Part shown: positions 28,201 through 36,350 of the stretch, piece by piece
Position numbering within the stretch: position 1 is the stretch's first letter
How the letters are laid out: each line of letters opens with the position of its first letter
Assembly: GCF_000744105.1 (NCBI RefSeq)
Contig: NZ_JQLH01000001.1
Location: 1,798,001-1,862,000, forward strand
From: Maribacter forsetii DSM 18668
GTDB lineage: Bacteria; Bacteroidota; Bacteroidia; Flavobacteriales; Flavobacteriaceae
DNA length: 64,000 bases
Direction of reading: 5' to 3'
Made by a program: the position numbers and the translations under genes
The notes under the pieces: generated by a model
Seen by the model: only the letters and a program-made list of their open reading frames with translations
What the model was told of the DNA's origin: nothing
The model's database searches: none

Positions 28201-28321
28201 CTGGTAAGGGTAGACCGTCTTCGGCAATAATAGTACCTGATACTGTTGAGGATTGTGCATATGTGCCGAGGGAAAATAGTGTCAGCAACAGCACCGAGAG
28301 AACATGATAGGTTTTCGTCAT
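25232..28321 (-). CDS. SusC/RagA TonB-dependent outer-membrane transporter
   Basis: 1029 residues. Signal peptide (TLFSLGTYAQ, cleavage near 22-23), carboxypeptidase-D-regulatory-like domain about 26-105 (VSGTIIAEDGLPLPGATILL, DFDGNFSI), TonB-box-like DEVILVG, plug with KVPGAQITQNSGDPAGG and LYVVDGV, then the beta-barrel ending in Phe (SLSLSANF). No N-terminal STN signalling domain, so regulation is not by the sigma/FecR route but probably by the divergent DeoR-type regulator. A full promoter lies at 28350-28380. Heads the operon with susD, symporter and murQ. Confidence 0.94.
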   Translation of the reverse strand: MTKTYHVLSVLLLTLFSLGTYAQSSTVSGTIIAEDGLPLPGATILLKGTSTGASTDFDGNFSIQLTDATNKTLVISYIGYKTEEVILTDMNQVINVTLLEDSNALDEVILVGSSVTQSRKKLGNAITTVKSVELVKAAPVNITSSLQGKVPGAQITQNSGDPAGGFSIRLRGPSTIKGSSEPLYVVDGVITSNLTTNVTNLNVDAGDASPGQNRMVDINPNDIENVNILNGAAAAAIYGSRASNGVVVITTKKGGIYEDGPEFNFKTTFSVNTIRKKLDLNLIGEEFETVPNSALSGRLWPIFGFDANDNNALTTYRNLSTDKFETTRYDYQDEIFQTGFGSDNYFSAKGGNEKMGYMASIGYLSNEGIIKNTKFDRFSARVNFNHRVTDWMSYDLGLYYANSKSDEKPDGNVFWSPINSINITNNTFDITQRDANGNLMAVENTRVNPLTIIETFDITQDVNHFIPNLHLKIKPTEELSIDQIIGVDTYNQNGNIYIPVYPYENVNPAYYDDGYIGSAEAKVFNWNYDINMAYNTNITDKLNSVTTAGYSFQSSELSFEGTQGRGLDSNNEPTIPLQTQPIDTNLDIYGFFLQETLSWDNKLFLTLAGRIDGATNFDVDERSNFYPKISGSYVLSNEPFWNTESFLNSARLRASYGEAGNLTAISPYERYGSYTSNDYLGSSTLQQNNRLGNEGLKPERTKEFEIGTDLSFFNNRASLLFTYYRQNIEDLIVSRVLAPSLGGSTRTENVGTMRNNGIELYAKITPVKTDDLTWDLNFNYSSNRNKVLSTVGGDITIESVTGAPPIVREGEALGVFYGTYYATDDNGELILSGESTDGSPVGVPQQERGDLTTNTPQRDADGQPTGDVLRKVIGDPNPDYILGIGTDLTYKNFNFSMLWEAVQGFDVFDADKRTRQGVGVGQLAAQELTGELPRGYIAGIYPIEEFRIEDGSFVKLREVSLGYEFPSLFNSSLENVRLSLIGRNLISFDKFFSYDPETNAGGQSNLLRSVNFGNVPIPMTISLSLSANF

Positions 28322-28349
28322 AATAAAAAGTTTTAGCTTGTTGTGCTAA

Positions 28350-28380
28350 CAAACGTAGCAGAATATTTCATGTTTTGCAA
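28350..28380 (-). promoter_or_regulatory. Promoter of the susC-susD-symporter-murQ operon
   Basis: Minus strand: TTG (28380-28378), 20-base spacer, TACGTTTG (28357-28350), a full Bacteroidota -33/-7 pair. Predicted start site near 28344, giving a leader of about 22 bases before the ATG at 28321. Confidence 0.72.
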
Positions 28381-28521
28381 TATTTTATAGCAATTAAGCA
28401 ATGTATTCTCGAAATATTTATTGTATTCTAAAATCAAGTATATTATTTGCAGTATTTTGTTGCAAATACTAGTTGTTTATTATTAATTTGATATCCTTGT
28501 AATAGTTTTAAAGAAAATATT

Positions 28522-29277
28522 TTGCAAAAAAGTGATAGGCACCAAATAATTTTAGAGGAAGTTCAATTACATAATAGGGTATTGCTGACAGATTTAGCAA
28601 ACATCTTAACTGTATCTATGGATACAGTTAGAAGAGATATTAAAGAACTTGATGAATTAAGCAAATTACGTAAAGTACATGGAGGTGCTATTTCTAATGG
28701 ATTCAATACCTACTCAGATCGATCAAAGGATATATTTGAACAAGATAGCAAAGTAAAAATTGCCAGAAAGGGAGTTTCACTTCTGCAAAATGGTGATGTA
28801 GTGATGATTAGTGGTGGTTCAACTAATCTTGAGCTTGCAAAACTTATTCCAAAAAAAATGGATTTAACTTTTTTCACACCTAGTTTACCCATGGCAGTTG
28901 AACTTTTGAACAATATGTCTAATCACCACGAAGTTTATTTAATAGGAGGTAAGTTGTCAAAGGAGTCTCAGTTGGTAACTGGTGGGGTTTCTATAAATAG
29001 CTTAACGGATATTACTGTAGATATCTGTTTTTTAGGTACTGGATATTTAGATTATGAAAAAGGGATAACTGAGACTGATTGGGAAATCGCACAGATGAAA
29101 AAAGCTATGATCAATTCATCTAAACGATTAATTGCTTTAACAATTAGTAAAAAATTAAATACAGTAAATCGTTATAAAATTTGTGAGATTAATGCATTGA
29201 ACGACTTAGTGACTGAGCTTGATCCAGATGCGGAAATCTTAAAACCTTACAAAAGTAATGGGGTAAATTTGGTATAG
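28522..29277 (+). CDS. DeoR/GlpR-family transcriptional regulator
   Basis: 251 residues from a TTG start (28522). N-terminal winged helix with LTDLANILTVSMDTVRRDI (about 22-40) followed by the family's KLRKVHGGA, then a DeoR sensor domain (GDVVMISGGSTNLELAKLIP, VYLIGGKLS, DICFLGTGYLD, GITETDWEIAQMKKAMI). Such regulators respond to phosphorylated sugars. It is divergent from the susC-murQ operon with a 200-base shared region and is the obvious candidate to sense MurNAc-6-P, GlcNAc-6-P or a related product; E. coli instead uses the RpiR-type MurR. Converges with the ECF gene, four bases apart. Confidence 0.9.
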   Translation: MQKSDRHQIILEEVQLHNRVLLTDLANILTVSMDTVRRDIKELDELSKLRKVHGGAISNGFNTYSDRSKDIFEQDSKVKIARKGVSLLQNGDVVMISGGSTNLELAKLIPKKMDLTFFTPSLPMAVELLNNMSNHHEVYLIGGKLSKESQLVTGGVSINSLTDITVDICFLGTGYLDYEKGITETDWEIAQMKKAMINSSKRLIALTISKKLNTVNRYKICEINALNDLVTELDPDAEILKPYKSNGVNLV

Positions 29278-29281
29278 TATT

Positions 29282-29863
29282 TTAAACTATTCTCTTGTTA
29301 AAAATAATCATCAAAATAGTTTCATATTTATCACCTAATTTATCTTTCAATATTTTAAATGCCTTGGTTATTTGTGCTTCAACAGTTTTAATTGAAACGT
29401 CTAAATAATCTGCAATTTCACTATTGGTTAGTCCTTCTTTTTTACTAAGTACAAAAACTTTTTGGCATTTTGGAGGTAACTTATTTATTTCTCTGTTAAC
29501 AATTTCCATCATTTTGCTCATCATATTGTTTTCCATTTCTATGGCAACTTCATGAGAGTATTCAATATACTTTTGATTTAATAAAACAACGCTCTTATTT
29601 TTCTGATAAGAATTTAGAAATTCATTAAAAACGCATTTGTAAAGAAAATTACGGATAGAGAATTCTGGATTAAGTTTTTTTCTTGATTTCCAAGTCTTTA
29701 GAAATACATTTTGAACAATGTCTTGTGCGGTTGATTGATCATGGGTTAAGGTTACCGCATAGGCATTTAGTTGTTGATGATATTTTTCTAGAAGTAAAAT
29801 GTAGGCTTTTTCTTCTCCGGAAATAAGTTTTTTAATTAATCTTCTATTTTCTTCAGCATCCAT
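29282..29863 (-). CDS. ECF RNA polymerase sigma factor (FecI-like, Bacteroidota type)
   Basis: 193 residues. Region 2 (YAVTLTHDQSTAQDIVQNVF) and region 4 (LPPKCQKVFVLSKKEGLTNS, EIADYLDVSIKTVEAQI) are clear, length normal. It is transcribed away from the FecR-type anti-sigma gene (29979), with a 115-base divergent gap; more often the two genes are co-directional. With FecR and the STN-carrying SusC (31287) it should form a cell-surface signalling relay that switches on the sulfatase locus. No -7 box is obvious, consistent with self-recognition by an ECF sigma. Confidence 0.92.
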   Translation of the reverse strand: MDAEENRRLIKKLISGEEKAYILLLEKYHQQLNAYAVTLTHDQSTAQDIVQNVFLKTWKSRKKLNPEFSIRNFLYKCVFNEFLNSYQKNKSVVLLNQKYIEYSHEVAIEMENNMMSKMMEIVNREINKLPPKCQKVFVLSKKEGLTNSEIADYLDVSIKTVEAQITKAFKILKDKLGDKYETILMIIFNKRIV

Positions 29864-29978
29864 AATAAATGATTATTTAACAAATAAACGGTAAATATTA
29901 TGAGATTATGAAAAAAATATCAAAAAAAAGTTAGGGTATTGAGAATTTCACTTGTATTAATTAAAAGAGAAGCAATCA

Positions 29979-31136
29979 ATGATATCAAAAGATATTGAAA
30001 ATCGAATCATTAAATATTTTACTCAGTCAGCTGATGTAGAAGATTTGGATATTCTTAATAATTGGTTATTAGATGATAAGAATCAAAAGATTTTTAAATC
30101 ATATGTTAAAACCCATTTCTCTATAAACTTGGCTATGAACAATTCTGAATTTGATAAAGTAAAAGAAAAACTCTTAGAGGAAATTAATAAGGACAAAAAG
30201 CAAAGTACTAAAATTAGAATGTTATCTTTTTTTAAGTATGCTGCTATTGCGGTTTTGTTTTTAGGACTTGGATTTTTAATGAAAAATAAATTATTGGTCA
30301 ATGAAACAGCTGATGTTGTTGTACCAAGAGAAGATTCTATAGTACTAGAGTTGGGCAACGGTGAACAGCAGGTAATAACGGAGACAGGTACTGCTAAAAT
30401 TGTAGGAACTTCGGGTGAGGTTATCGGCAACAAGAAAGATGATCAATTAATTTATGAACCGCAGGAAAACCAAATATTAGAATATAATACATTGAGTGTT
30501 CCTAATGGTAAACAATTTGGAATTGTATTGTCAGATGGTACTAGGGTGCATTTAAATGCAGGCAGTTCAATAACATATCCTACTGTTTTCGAAAAAGATG
30601 CTATTAGACGAGTTGTTCTGAGAGGGGAAGCTTTTTTTGATGTAATACACGAAAACAATAGACAGTTTGTAGTAAATGTTCAAGATTTAGATGTTAAGGT
30701 ATATGGTACCAAATTCAATGTGACCAATTATGACGAAGATAAGCAGACGGAGGTTGTTCTTGTTGAAGGTTCTGTTGGTTTGTTTTCTAAAGAAAGTAAG
30801 AAAGATATAGAAGAAGTCTTTTTAGAACCGGGTTATATGGGCGTATTCAATAAAACGGATAAAAATATAATCAATCAAAAAGTTAATACAGCGCTTTATA
30901 CCTCTTGGATGAAGGGAAATCTTGTTTTTCGAAATGTTTCTTTCGAAAATATAATCCAAAAACTAGAACGACATTATAATGTGGTCATAATTAACAATAA
31001 TGTAGTGCTAGCTAACGAGAAATTTAATGCAACAATTGAAACTAAACACGAGACAATAGAAGAAGTGTTTAGTTATTTCAATAAAGTCTATCAAATTGAA
31101 TATCAAATAGTAGAGAATAAAATAATAATCAATTAA
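29979..31136 (+). CDS. FecR-type anti-sigma factor / sigma regulator
   Basis: 385 residues. Cytoplasmic N-terminal segment about 1-80, one membrane helix about 84-101 (KYAAIAVLFLGLGFLM), periplasmic FecR domain (SVPNGKQFGIVLSDGTRVHL, GSSITYPTVF, VRRVVLRGEAFFDV-type block) and a C-terminal DUF4974 domain (GNLVFRNVSFENIIQKLERH). It would hold the ECF sigma until the STN domain of SusC reports substrate. First gene of the plus-strand operon, 150 bases before susC. Confidence 0.93.
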   Translation: MISKDIENRIIKYFTQSADVEDLDILNNWLLDDKNQKIFKSYVKTHFSINLAMNNSEFDKVKEKLLEEINKDKKQSTKIRMLSFFKYAAIAVLFLGLGFLMKNKLLVNETADVVVPREDSIVLELGNGEQQVITETGTAKIVGTSGEVIGNKKDDQLIYEPQENQILEYNTLSVPNGKQFGIVLSDGTRVHLNAGSSITYPTVFEKDAIRRVVLRGEAFFDVIHENNRQFVVNVQDLDVKVYGTKFNVTNYDEDKQTEVVLVEGSVGLFSKESKKDIEEVFLEPGYMGVFNKTDKNIINQKVNTALYTSWMKGNLVFRNVSFENIIQKLERHYNVVIINNNVVLANEKFNATIETKHETIEEVFSYFNKVYQIEYQIVENKIIIN

Positions 31137-31207
31137 AACTTAAATACAATGAGCTAAAATCAACAAACATCATTAGATCATTTTAATATTTCGAGAGGAC
31201 GAAAAAA

Positions 31208-31237
31208 AATCGGAAAATGCTGGAACATTTCCCGATT
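31208..31237 (+). other. Hairpin in the susC leader
   Basis: AATCGGAAAATG (31208-31219) pairs with CATTTCCCGATT (31226-31237) with one mismatch and a six-base loop, 49 bases before the susC ATG. No U-run follows, so it is not a plain terminator; it could stabilise the susC message or act in post-transcriptional control. Confidence 0.45.
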
Positions 31238-31286
31238 ATAAAAATGATCACACTTAAAGCGTAATCACAAATAAACACTCAAAATT

Positions 31287-34200
31287 ATGAAAAAACCACC
31301 AATGTCGAAGGGGTTTCTCTCTCGGCGCTTAAATTATGACCTAAAAATGAAGTTATCGCTTCTTTTTTTCTTGACAATAAGTTTTTTGATGCAGGCCAAT
31401 ACCTACTCTCAAAAAACAAAAATTTCTATAGCGAAAGAAAATTCAACTGTTCGTGAGGTATTAGATGAAATCGAAAGCCTTAGTGAGTTTAAATTTTTAT
31501 TTAAGACAAATACCGTTGATTTAAATAGAAAGGTAACTGTAAAGTTTAAACGTGTTCCAATTGATGACATTCTTAAAAGTCTCTTTACCGATCAAAACAT
31601 TACTTACGAAATAAAAGATCGTAAAATATTTTTGAAAAAAGATTCAAAGCTAAATAGGGTTAGGGGACAAGACGAAAAAGTCGAAGCCTATCAAAAAACG
31701 GTGACCGGTTCCATTGTAGATTCTGATGGTGTTCCTTTACCAGGTGCTAACATTGTTGAGAAAGGAACTACCAATGGTGTAACGGCAGACTTTGATGGTA
31801 ATTTTTCCATTTTGGTTTCTGATCAAAACGCAACCTTAATATTTTCATATTTAGGCTATGCAACTAGAGAGGTTGCTTTAGAAGGGAAAGGTAATGTTGA
31901 TATTGTACTTCAAGAAAGTGCAGCGGGCTTAGAAGAGGTTGTTGTGGTTGGTTATGGTACAATGAAAAAGGCAGACCTAACTGGGTCGGTTTCTCAGGTA
32001 AAAACTGAAACCCTAGAATCGGTTCCCGTTTTCAATATGGCACAGGCGCTTAAAGTAGGTGCATCTGGTGTAAGGGTTACTCAAAACTCAGGTACTCCTG
32101 GTTCTAGAATTGAGGTACGTATTAGAGGAGGGAATTCATTAATAGGTAACAATCAACCGTTATATGTAGTGGATGGATTTCCTGTTACCAGTGGTATAGA
32201 CTACTTGAATCCAGCAGATATAGAATCGGTTGATATCTTAAAGGATGCATCTGCTACCGCAATTTATGGTTCACGTGGCGCTAATGGTGTAGTAATAATT
32301 ACTTCTAAAAGAGGTGTAAAAAATCAAGAAAGTAAAATTGAAGTAAATAATTACTTTGGTATGCAACAAACTATAAATCAATATGATGTACTCAATGCAA
32401 AGGAATATGCCGTTATAGCAAATGAATGGTTAAAAAATGAAGGCTTAGAGCCAAATTTTAATATTGATGAAATTCAAAACCCAGGAACTGATTGGTTAGA
32501 TGCCATTTTTAGAACTTCACCTGTACAGAACCATACAATCACTTTTTCTGGTAGTTCAGATAAAGGTAGATATTCTATTTCTGGTAATTATTATGATCAA
32601 GAAGGAATCATAAAAAATTCAGGAGTTACACGAGGCTCTGTTAGAGTTAATTTGGATCAAGAATTGAAAAGCTGGTTAAAAATGGGTATTAATCTTCAGT
32701 TGTCAAGAAGTGAGACTCAATCGGTTAATGTAGACAATGGATATCGAGGTACATCAATGCTTTCTGCTGCTGCTTCGGCACCACCTACATTACCTTTATA
32801 TGATGAAGATGGACTTCCTACTCAAATTGGTCAGATTTATAATTTTGGATCTGCTGATATGAGAAACCCTTTATTATCTACACTAAATAAGAATCTTAGT
32901 TTCGCTAATAGTGTATTAGCAAACGCTACTTTCGATTTTCAAATTACGCCTAACCTTTCTTTTAAGACTTTATTAGGCTTACAATATAGAAATACACGTA
33001 GTGAGTTATTTACACCAACGGTGTATGAAAACGATAGAGGTTCTGCTCAAGAAGGTAATAATTATTTCAATTCTTTTTTAACAGAGAATGTTTTAACGTA
33101 TTCAAAGACATTTAATGAAAAACATAGTTTGAACATAATAGGTGGTACTACCTATCAAACGCAGATGAACAGGTACTCTGGTATTTATGTAAGTGGCTTT
33201 TCTAATAATATTACCGAGAATTATAATTTGGCTGCTGCTGAAACTATTGGGAATCCTTGGTCTGGGTATTTTGATTGGACATTAGCTTCGTTTCTATCTA
33301 GGGTAAATTATTCTTATGATGGAAAATATATGTTTACCGCTAGTATTAGGGCTGATGGCTCCTCTAGGTTTGGCGCAAATAATAAATGGGGATATTTTCC
33401 ATCAGCTGCTTTAGCTTGGCGTGTTTCAGATGAAGCCTTTCTTGAAAATAGTTCAACTATTTCAAACTTGAAATTAAGAGCTAGTTACGGTATTACAGGT
33501 AACACCGCGCTCAGTCCTTATCAATCGCTAGATAGGTTGAATTCAGCAAAGTTCATCTTTGAAAATCAAGCAGACGTTATCGGGTTTTACCCTGCCGGTA
33601 TTTCTAATAGTGAATTGAAATGGGAAACTACAGGGCAACTAGATGTTGGTTTTGATTTGAATCTATTCAATAATCAATTAAGGTTTGTATTTGATTATTA
33701 CAAAAAGAATACAAAAGACTTGCTTGCTTCGGTACCACTTCCATCAAGTGTCGGGTTTGGCTCTATTCTTAGAAATCTGGGAGAAATCCAAAACTCGGGA
33801 GTTGAGTTTAGTGTTGATGCAGATATTTTGAGAAAAGAATTTAAATGGGATGTGTCTGCACAAATTTCTGCTAATAGAAATAAAGTGATTGAGCTTGCTG
33901 GTGACAGTGATATTTTTGGGGCTGCTCAAGCTTCGGTATGGCCAAGTGCGAATATTGCGCGAGAAGGGGAACCATTAGGTGTTTTTTACGGACTTCTTGA
34001 AGATGGTTTGGATGAGAATGGTTTTATAAAATATCAAGATGTTAGTGGTGCTGATGGTGTTCCTGATGGGATGATAAATTCATTGGATCGTGTGATTTTG
34101 GGTAGTTATCATCCAGATTTTATATACGGATTAACTTCTAACTTTAGTTATAAGGGTATCGAATTGAATGTGATGCTAGAGGGAGTTCAAGGAAATGAAT

Positions 34201-34634
34201 TATTCAATGCAACTAACGGAACACATTTAAATTCTTTCCAAAGAGGTAACAATCAATTTAGAGATATTATTGGAAATTATTGGACTGCGGAAAATCCTGA
34301 TCCCAACGCAAAATACCCAAAAATTAGTAGTGCTACTCAAATAACAGTTTCAGATAGATTTATTGAAGATGCTAGTTATCTGCGAGTAAAATCGATGAGG
34401 TTGGCATATAACTTTCCTGTTTCTAAAATAGGGCTTAGTGATTTTGATATGCTTCAATTATATATTTCTGGTACAAATCTATTCACTTTTACAAATTACT
34501 CTGGTATTGATCCAGAAGCTAACTCAAGAGGGACGGATTCAAGTAATATTAGCGATCGATTACGTTTTGGTCATGATCAAAGTAGTTATCCTAGCGCCAA
34601 AATTTATGCGATTGGTCTGAAATTTAGATTTTAA
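31287..34634 (+). CDS. SusC/RagA TonB-dependent transporter with STN signalling domain
   Basis: 1115 residues. A long positively charged start precedes the signal peptide (LSLLFFLTISFLMQANTYSQ). Then an STN domain about 44-115 (STVREVLDEIESLSEFKFLF, DDILKSLFTDQNITYEI), carboxypeptidase-D-regulatory-like domain about 130-215, TonB-box-like EEVVVVGYGTMKKADLTG, plug (LYVVDGFPVTSG) and barrel ending in Phe (IGLKFRF). The STN domain is the link to FecR and the ECF sigma. Paired with susD 18 bases downstream. The imported glycan is unknown; a sulfatase in the operon points to a sulfated one. Confidence 0.95.
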   Translation: MKKPPMSKGFLSRRLNYDLKMKLSLLFFLTISFLMQANTYSQKTKISIAKENSTVREVLDEIESLSEFKFLFKTNTVDLNRKVTVKFKRVPIDDILKSLFTDQNITYEIKDRKIFLKKDSKLNRVRGQDEKVEAYQKTVTGSIVDSDGVPLPGANIVEKGTTNGVTADFDGNFSILVSDQNATLIFSYLGYATREVALEGKGNVDIVLQESAAGLEEVVVVGYGTMKKADLTGSVSQVKTETLESVPVFNMAQALKVGASGVRVTQNSGTPGSRIEVRIRGGNSLIGNNQPLYVVDGFPVTSGIDYLNPADIESVDILKDASATAIYGSRGANGVVIITSKRGVKNQESKIEVNNYFGMQQTINQYDVLNAKEYAVIANEWLKNEGLEPNFNIDEIQNPGTDWLDAIFRTSPVQNHTITFSGSSDKGRYSISGNYYDQEGIIKNSGVTRGSVRVNLDQELKSWLKMGINLQLSRSETQSVNVDNGYRGTSMLSAAASAPPTLPLYDEDGLPTQIGQIYNFGSADMRNPLLSTLNKNLSFANSVLANATFDFQITPNLSFKTLLGLQYRNTRSELFTPTVYENDRGSAQEGNNYFNSFLTENVLTYSKTFNEKHSLNIIGGTTYQTQMNRYSGIYVSGFSNNITENYNLAAAETIGNPWSGYFDWTLASFLSRVNYSYDGKYMFTASIRADGSSRFGANNKWGYFPSAALAWRVSDEAFLENSSTISNLKLRASYGITGNTALSPYQSLDRLNSAKFIFENQADVIGFYPAGISNSELKWETTGQLDVGFDLNLFNNQLRFVFDYYKKNTKDLLASVPLPSSVGFGSILRNLGEIQNSGVEFSVDADILRKEFKWDVSAQISANRNKVIELAGDSDIFGAAQASVWPSANIAREGEPLGVFYGLLEDGLDENGFIKYQDVSGADGVPDGMINSLDRVILGSYHPDFIYGLTSNFSYKGIELNVMLEGVQGNELFNATNGTHLNSFQRGNNQFRDIIGNYWTAENPDPNAKYPKISSATQITVSDRFIEDASYLRVKSMRLAYNFPVSKIGLSDFDMLQLYISGTNLFTFTNYSGIDPEANSRGTDSSNISDRLRFGHDQSSYPSAKIYAIGLKFRF

Positions 34635-34652
34635 TTAAAAAGACATAACATT

Positions 34653-36104
34653 ATGAAAAATATAGTTTTAGGATTAATAATAATCATGTCTTTCTCTGCT
34701 TGTGAAAAGACATTGGAGGAAGTACCTAAAGATTTTGTATCTAAGGCAAACTTCTACAATACAGAAGAAGATGCACAAGCTGCAATTGTTGGTGTTTACG
34801 CTGGCTTGCAAAGTGACTTTTTTGGAATGAATCATTATTTGATGACAGAGCTTCATGGTGATTTTATTTTGGGTAGAGGGTCACAAGCTCCCATTACTAT
34901 TTGGGATCAAATATTAGATCAAACGAGTATTGGAAGGTGTGCTTCAAATTGGTCATCCCTGTATACTACAATCAATCGAGCGAATGCGGTTTTAGATAAT
35001 GTTTCGCAAATCGAAGATATAGATGCCGATGCAAAAGAGCAGATCCTTGGAGAAGCACATTTCTTGAGAGCTTTATGTTATTTTGAATTGGTACGTGGTT
35101 GGGGTGCAGTCCCTATTAAGACTAGTGAAAGTGTAGATTTGAGTACTGTAGAAGCTGCAAGGGAGTCAGAAAGTAAGGTGTATGAATTAATTGTTGCTGA
35201 TGCCTTGGCTGCTGAAAACAGCCTTGGTGAAATAGGATCACAAACAGGTAGGGCATCTAAATGGGGGGCAAAGATGTTGTTGGCCCACGTTTATTTGACT
35301 TTGGAAAATTGGGAAGCAGCAGCTGAAAAGGCTGATGATGTAATTGTCAATGGTCCTTTTAGCCTTGTTGAAGTTGAAAGCCCAGATGATTTTTATAAGG
35401 TGTTTGCTGTAGATTCAAGTACAGAAGATATTATGTCAGTACATCATTCTGAAACAAAAACTTCTGGCATTCCAACTTATATACATAGAGGTCAGGCATT
35501 GCCATATAATTATTCATCTACAGGTTACTTTGCATGGCTTCCCGATACAAATTCTTTTATTGGTGATAGTTGGGACGATAACGATTTACGAAAGGAATTT
35601 AATTTATATACAGAGTATCAGAATTTTGATGGGTCATGGGTTTCTTTACCAGAAACGTTACCGGTACTTTTCAAGAAATTCATTTCTAACTCTTCTGGAC
35701 AAAATGTATATAGTGTGCCTATTTATAGGTTTGCAGAAGCTTATTTAATTTATGCAGAAGCGGCAAATAATGCAAATGGAGGTCCAACAGTGCTTGCTAC
35801 GGAGAGATTGAACATTATAAAAAGACGAGCTTATGGTTTGGATTTGAACACAGTTTCTTCAGAAGATTATTCTTCTAGTATGGGTTCCATTGATTTTAGA
35901 AATGCGGTCTTACAAGAACGTGCATATGAGTTTTTGTTAGAACGTAGACGCTGGTTTGATTTAAAACGTACTGGATCTGTTAAGGAAGCTTTTACGGCAG
36001 CTGGTAAGAATATTATTGATGAGCGTTTTTTATGGCCTATTCCTGAAAATGAAATCAATAACAACCCGGCAATTAATCAAGCTGATCAAAATCCAGGTTA
36101 CTAA
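34653..36104 (+). CDS. SusD/RagB-family outer-membrane lipoprotein
   Basis: 483 residues. Lipobox Cys17 (SFSAC), EKTLEEVPKDF start, SusD helical scaffold (ILGEAHFLRALCYFELVRGW, KWGAKMLLAHVYLTLENWEA) and C-terminal AYEFLLERRRWFDLKRTG and LWPIPENEINNNP. Surface glycan-binding partner of the preceding SusC. A hairpin terminator follows 18 bases after its stop, as often seen after susCD. Confidence 0.94.
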   Translation: MKNIVLGLIIIMSFSACEKTLEEVPKDFVSKANFYNTEEDAQAAIVGVYAGLQSDFFGMNHYLMTELHGDFILGRGSQAPITIWDQILDQTSIGRCASNWSSLYTTINRANAVLDNVSQIEDIDADAKEQILGEAHFLRALCYFELVRGWGAVPIKTSESVDLSTVEAARESESKVYELIVADALAAENSLGEIGSQTGRASKWGAKMLLAHVYLTLENWEAAAEKADDVIVNGPFSLVEVESPDDFYKVFAVDSSTEDIMSVHHSETKTSGIPTYIHRGQALPYNYSSTGYFAWLPDTNSFIGDSWDDNDLRKEFNLYTEYQNFDGSWVSLPETLPVLFKKFISNSSGQNVYSVPIYRFAEAYLIYAEAANNANGGPTVLATERLNIIKRRAYGLDLNTVSSEDYSSSMGSIDFRNAVLQERAYEFLLERRRWFDLKRTGSVKEAFTAAGKNIIDERFLWPIPENEINNNPAINQADQNPGY

Positions 36105-36121
36105 TATTTAAATAGGGTTAG

Positions 36122-36155
36122 GAATACAGGTCTTTAGTCCGGCCTGTATTCTTTA
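36122..36155 (+). terminator. Terminator/attenuator after susD
   Basis: GAATACAGG (36122-36130) and CCTGTATTC (36143-36151) with a 12-base loop, then TTTATCTCT. The 246-base gap to the next gene contains no other strong signal that I can see, so downstream enzyme genes may be expressed by read-through at a lower level or from an unrecognised promoter. Confidence 0.65.
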
Positions 36156-36350
36156 TCTCTAATTGTTCAAATATATTTTAAATATGATGGGTCACTCAAA
36201 GCTGTTGATCCGCTTTTTAGTCAATTATTAATTTGTAATTGAAAAGCTGGACTATAAAAGAGTGCTCAGCTCTTAAATTAAAACCAAAAATTTCTAATCG
36301 AATAAGATTTTTGAAAATAACATATAGAATACTACTAATTAATAAAGAAT

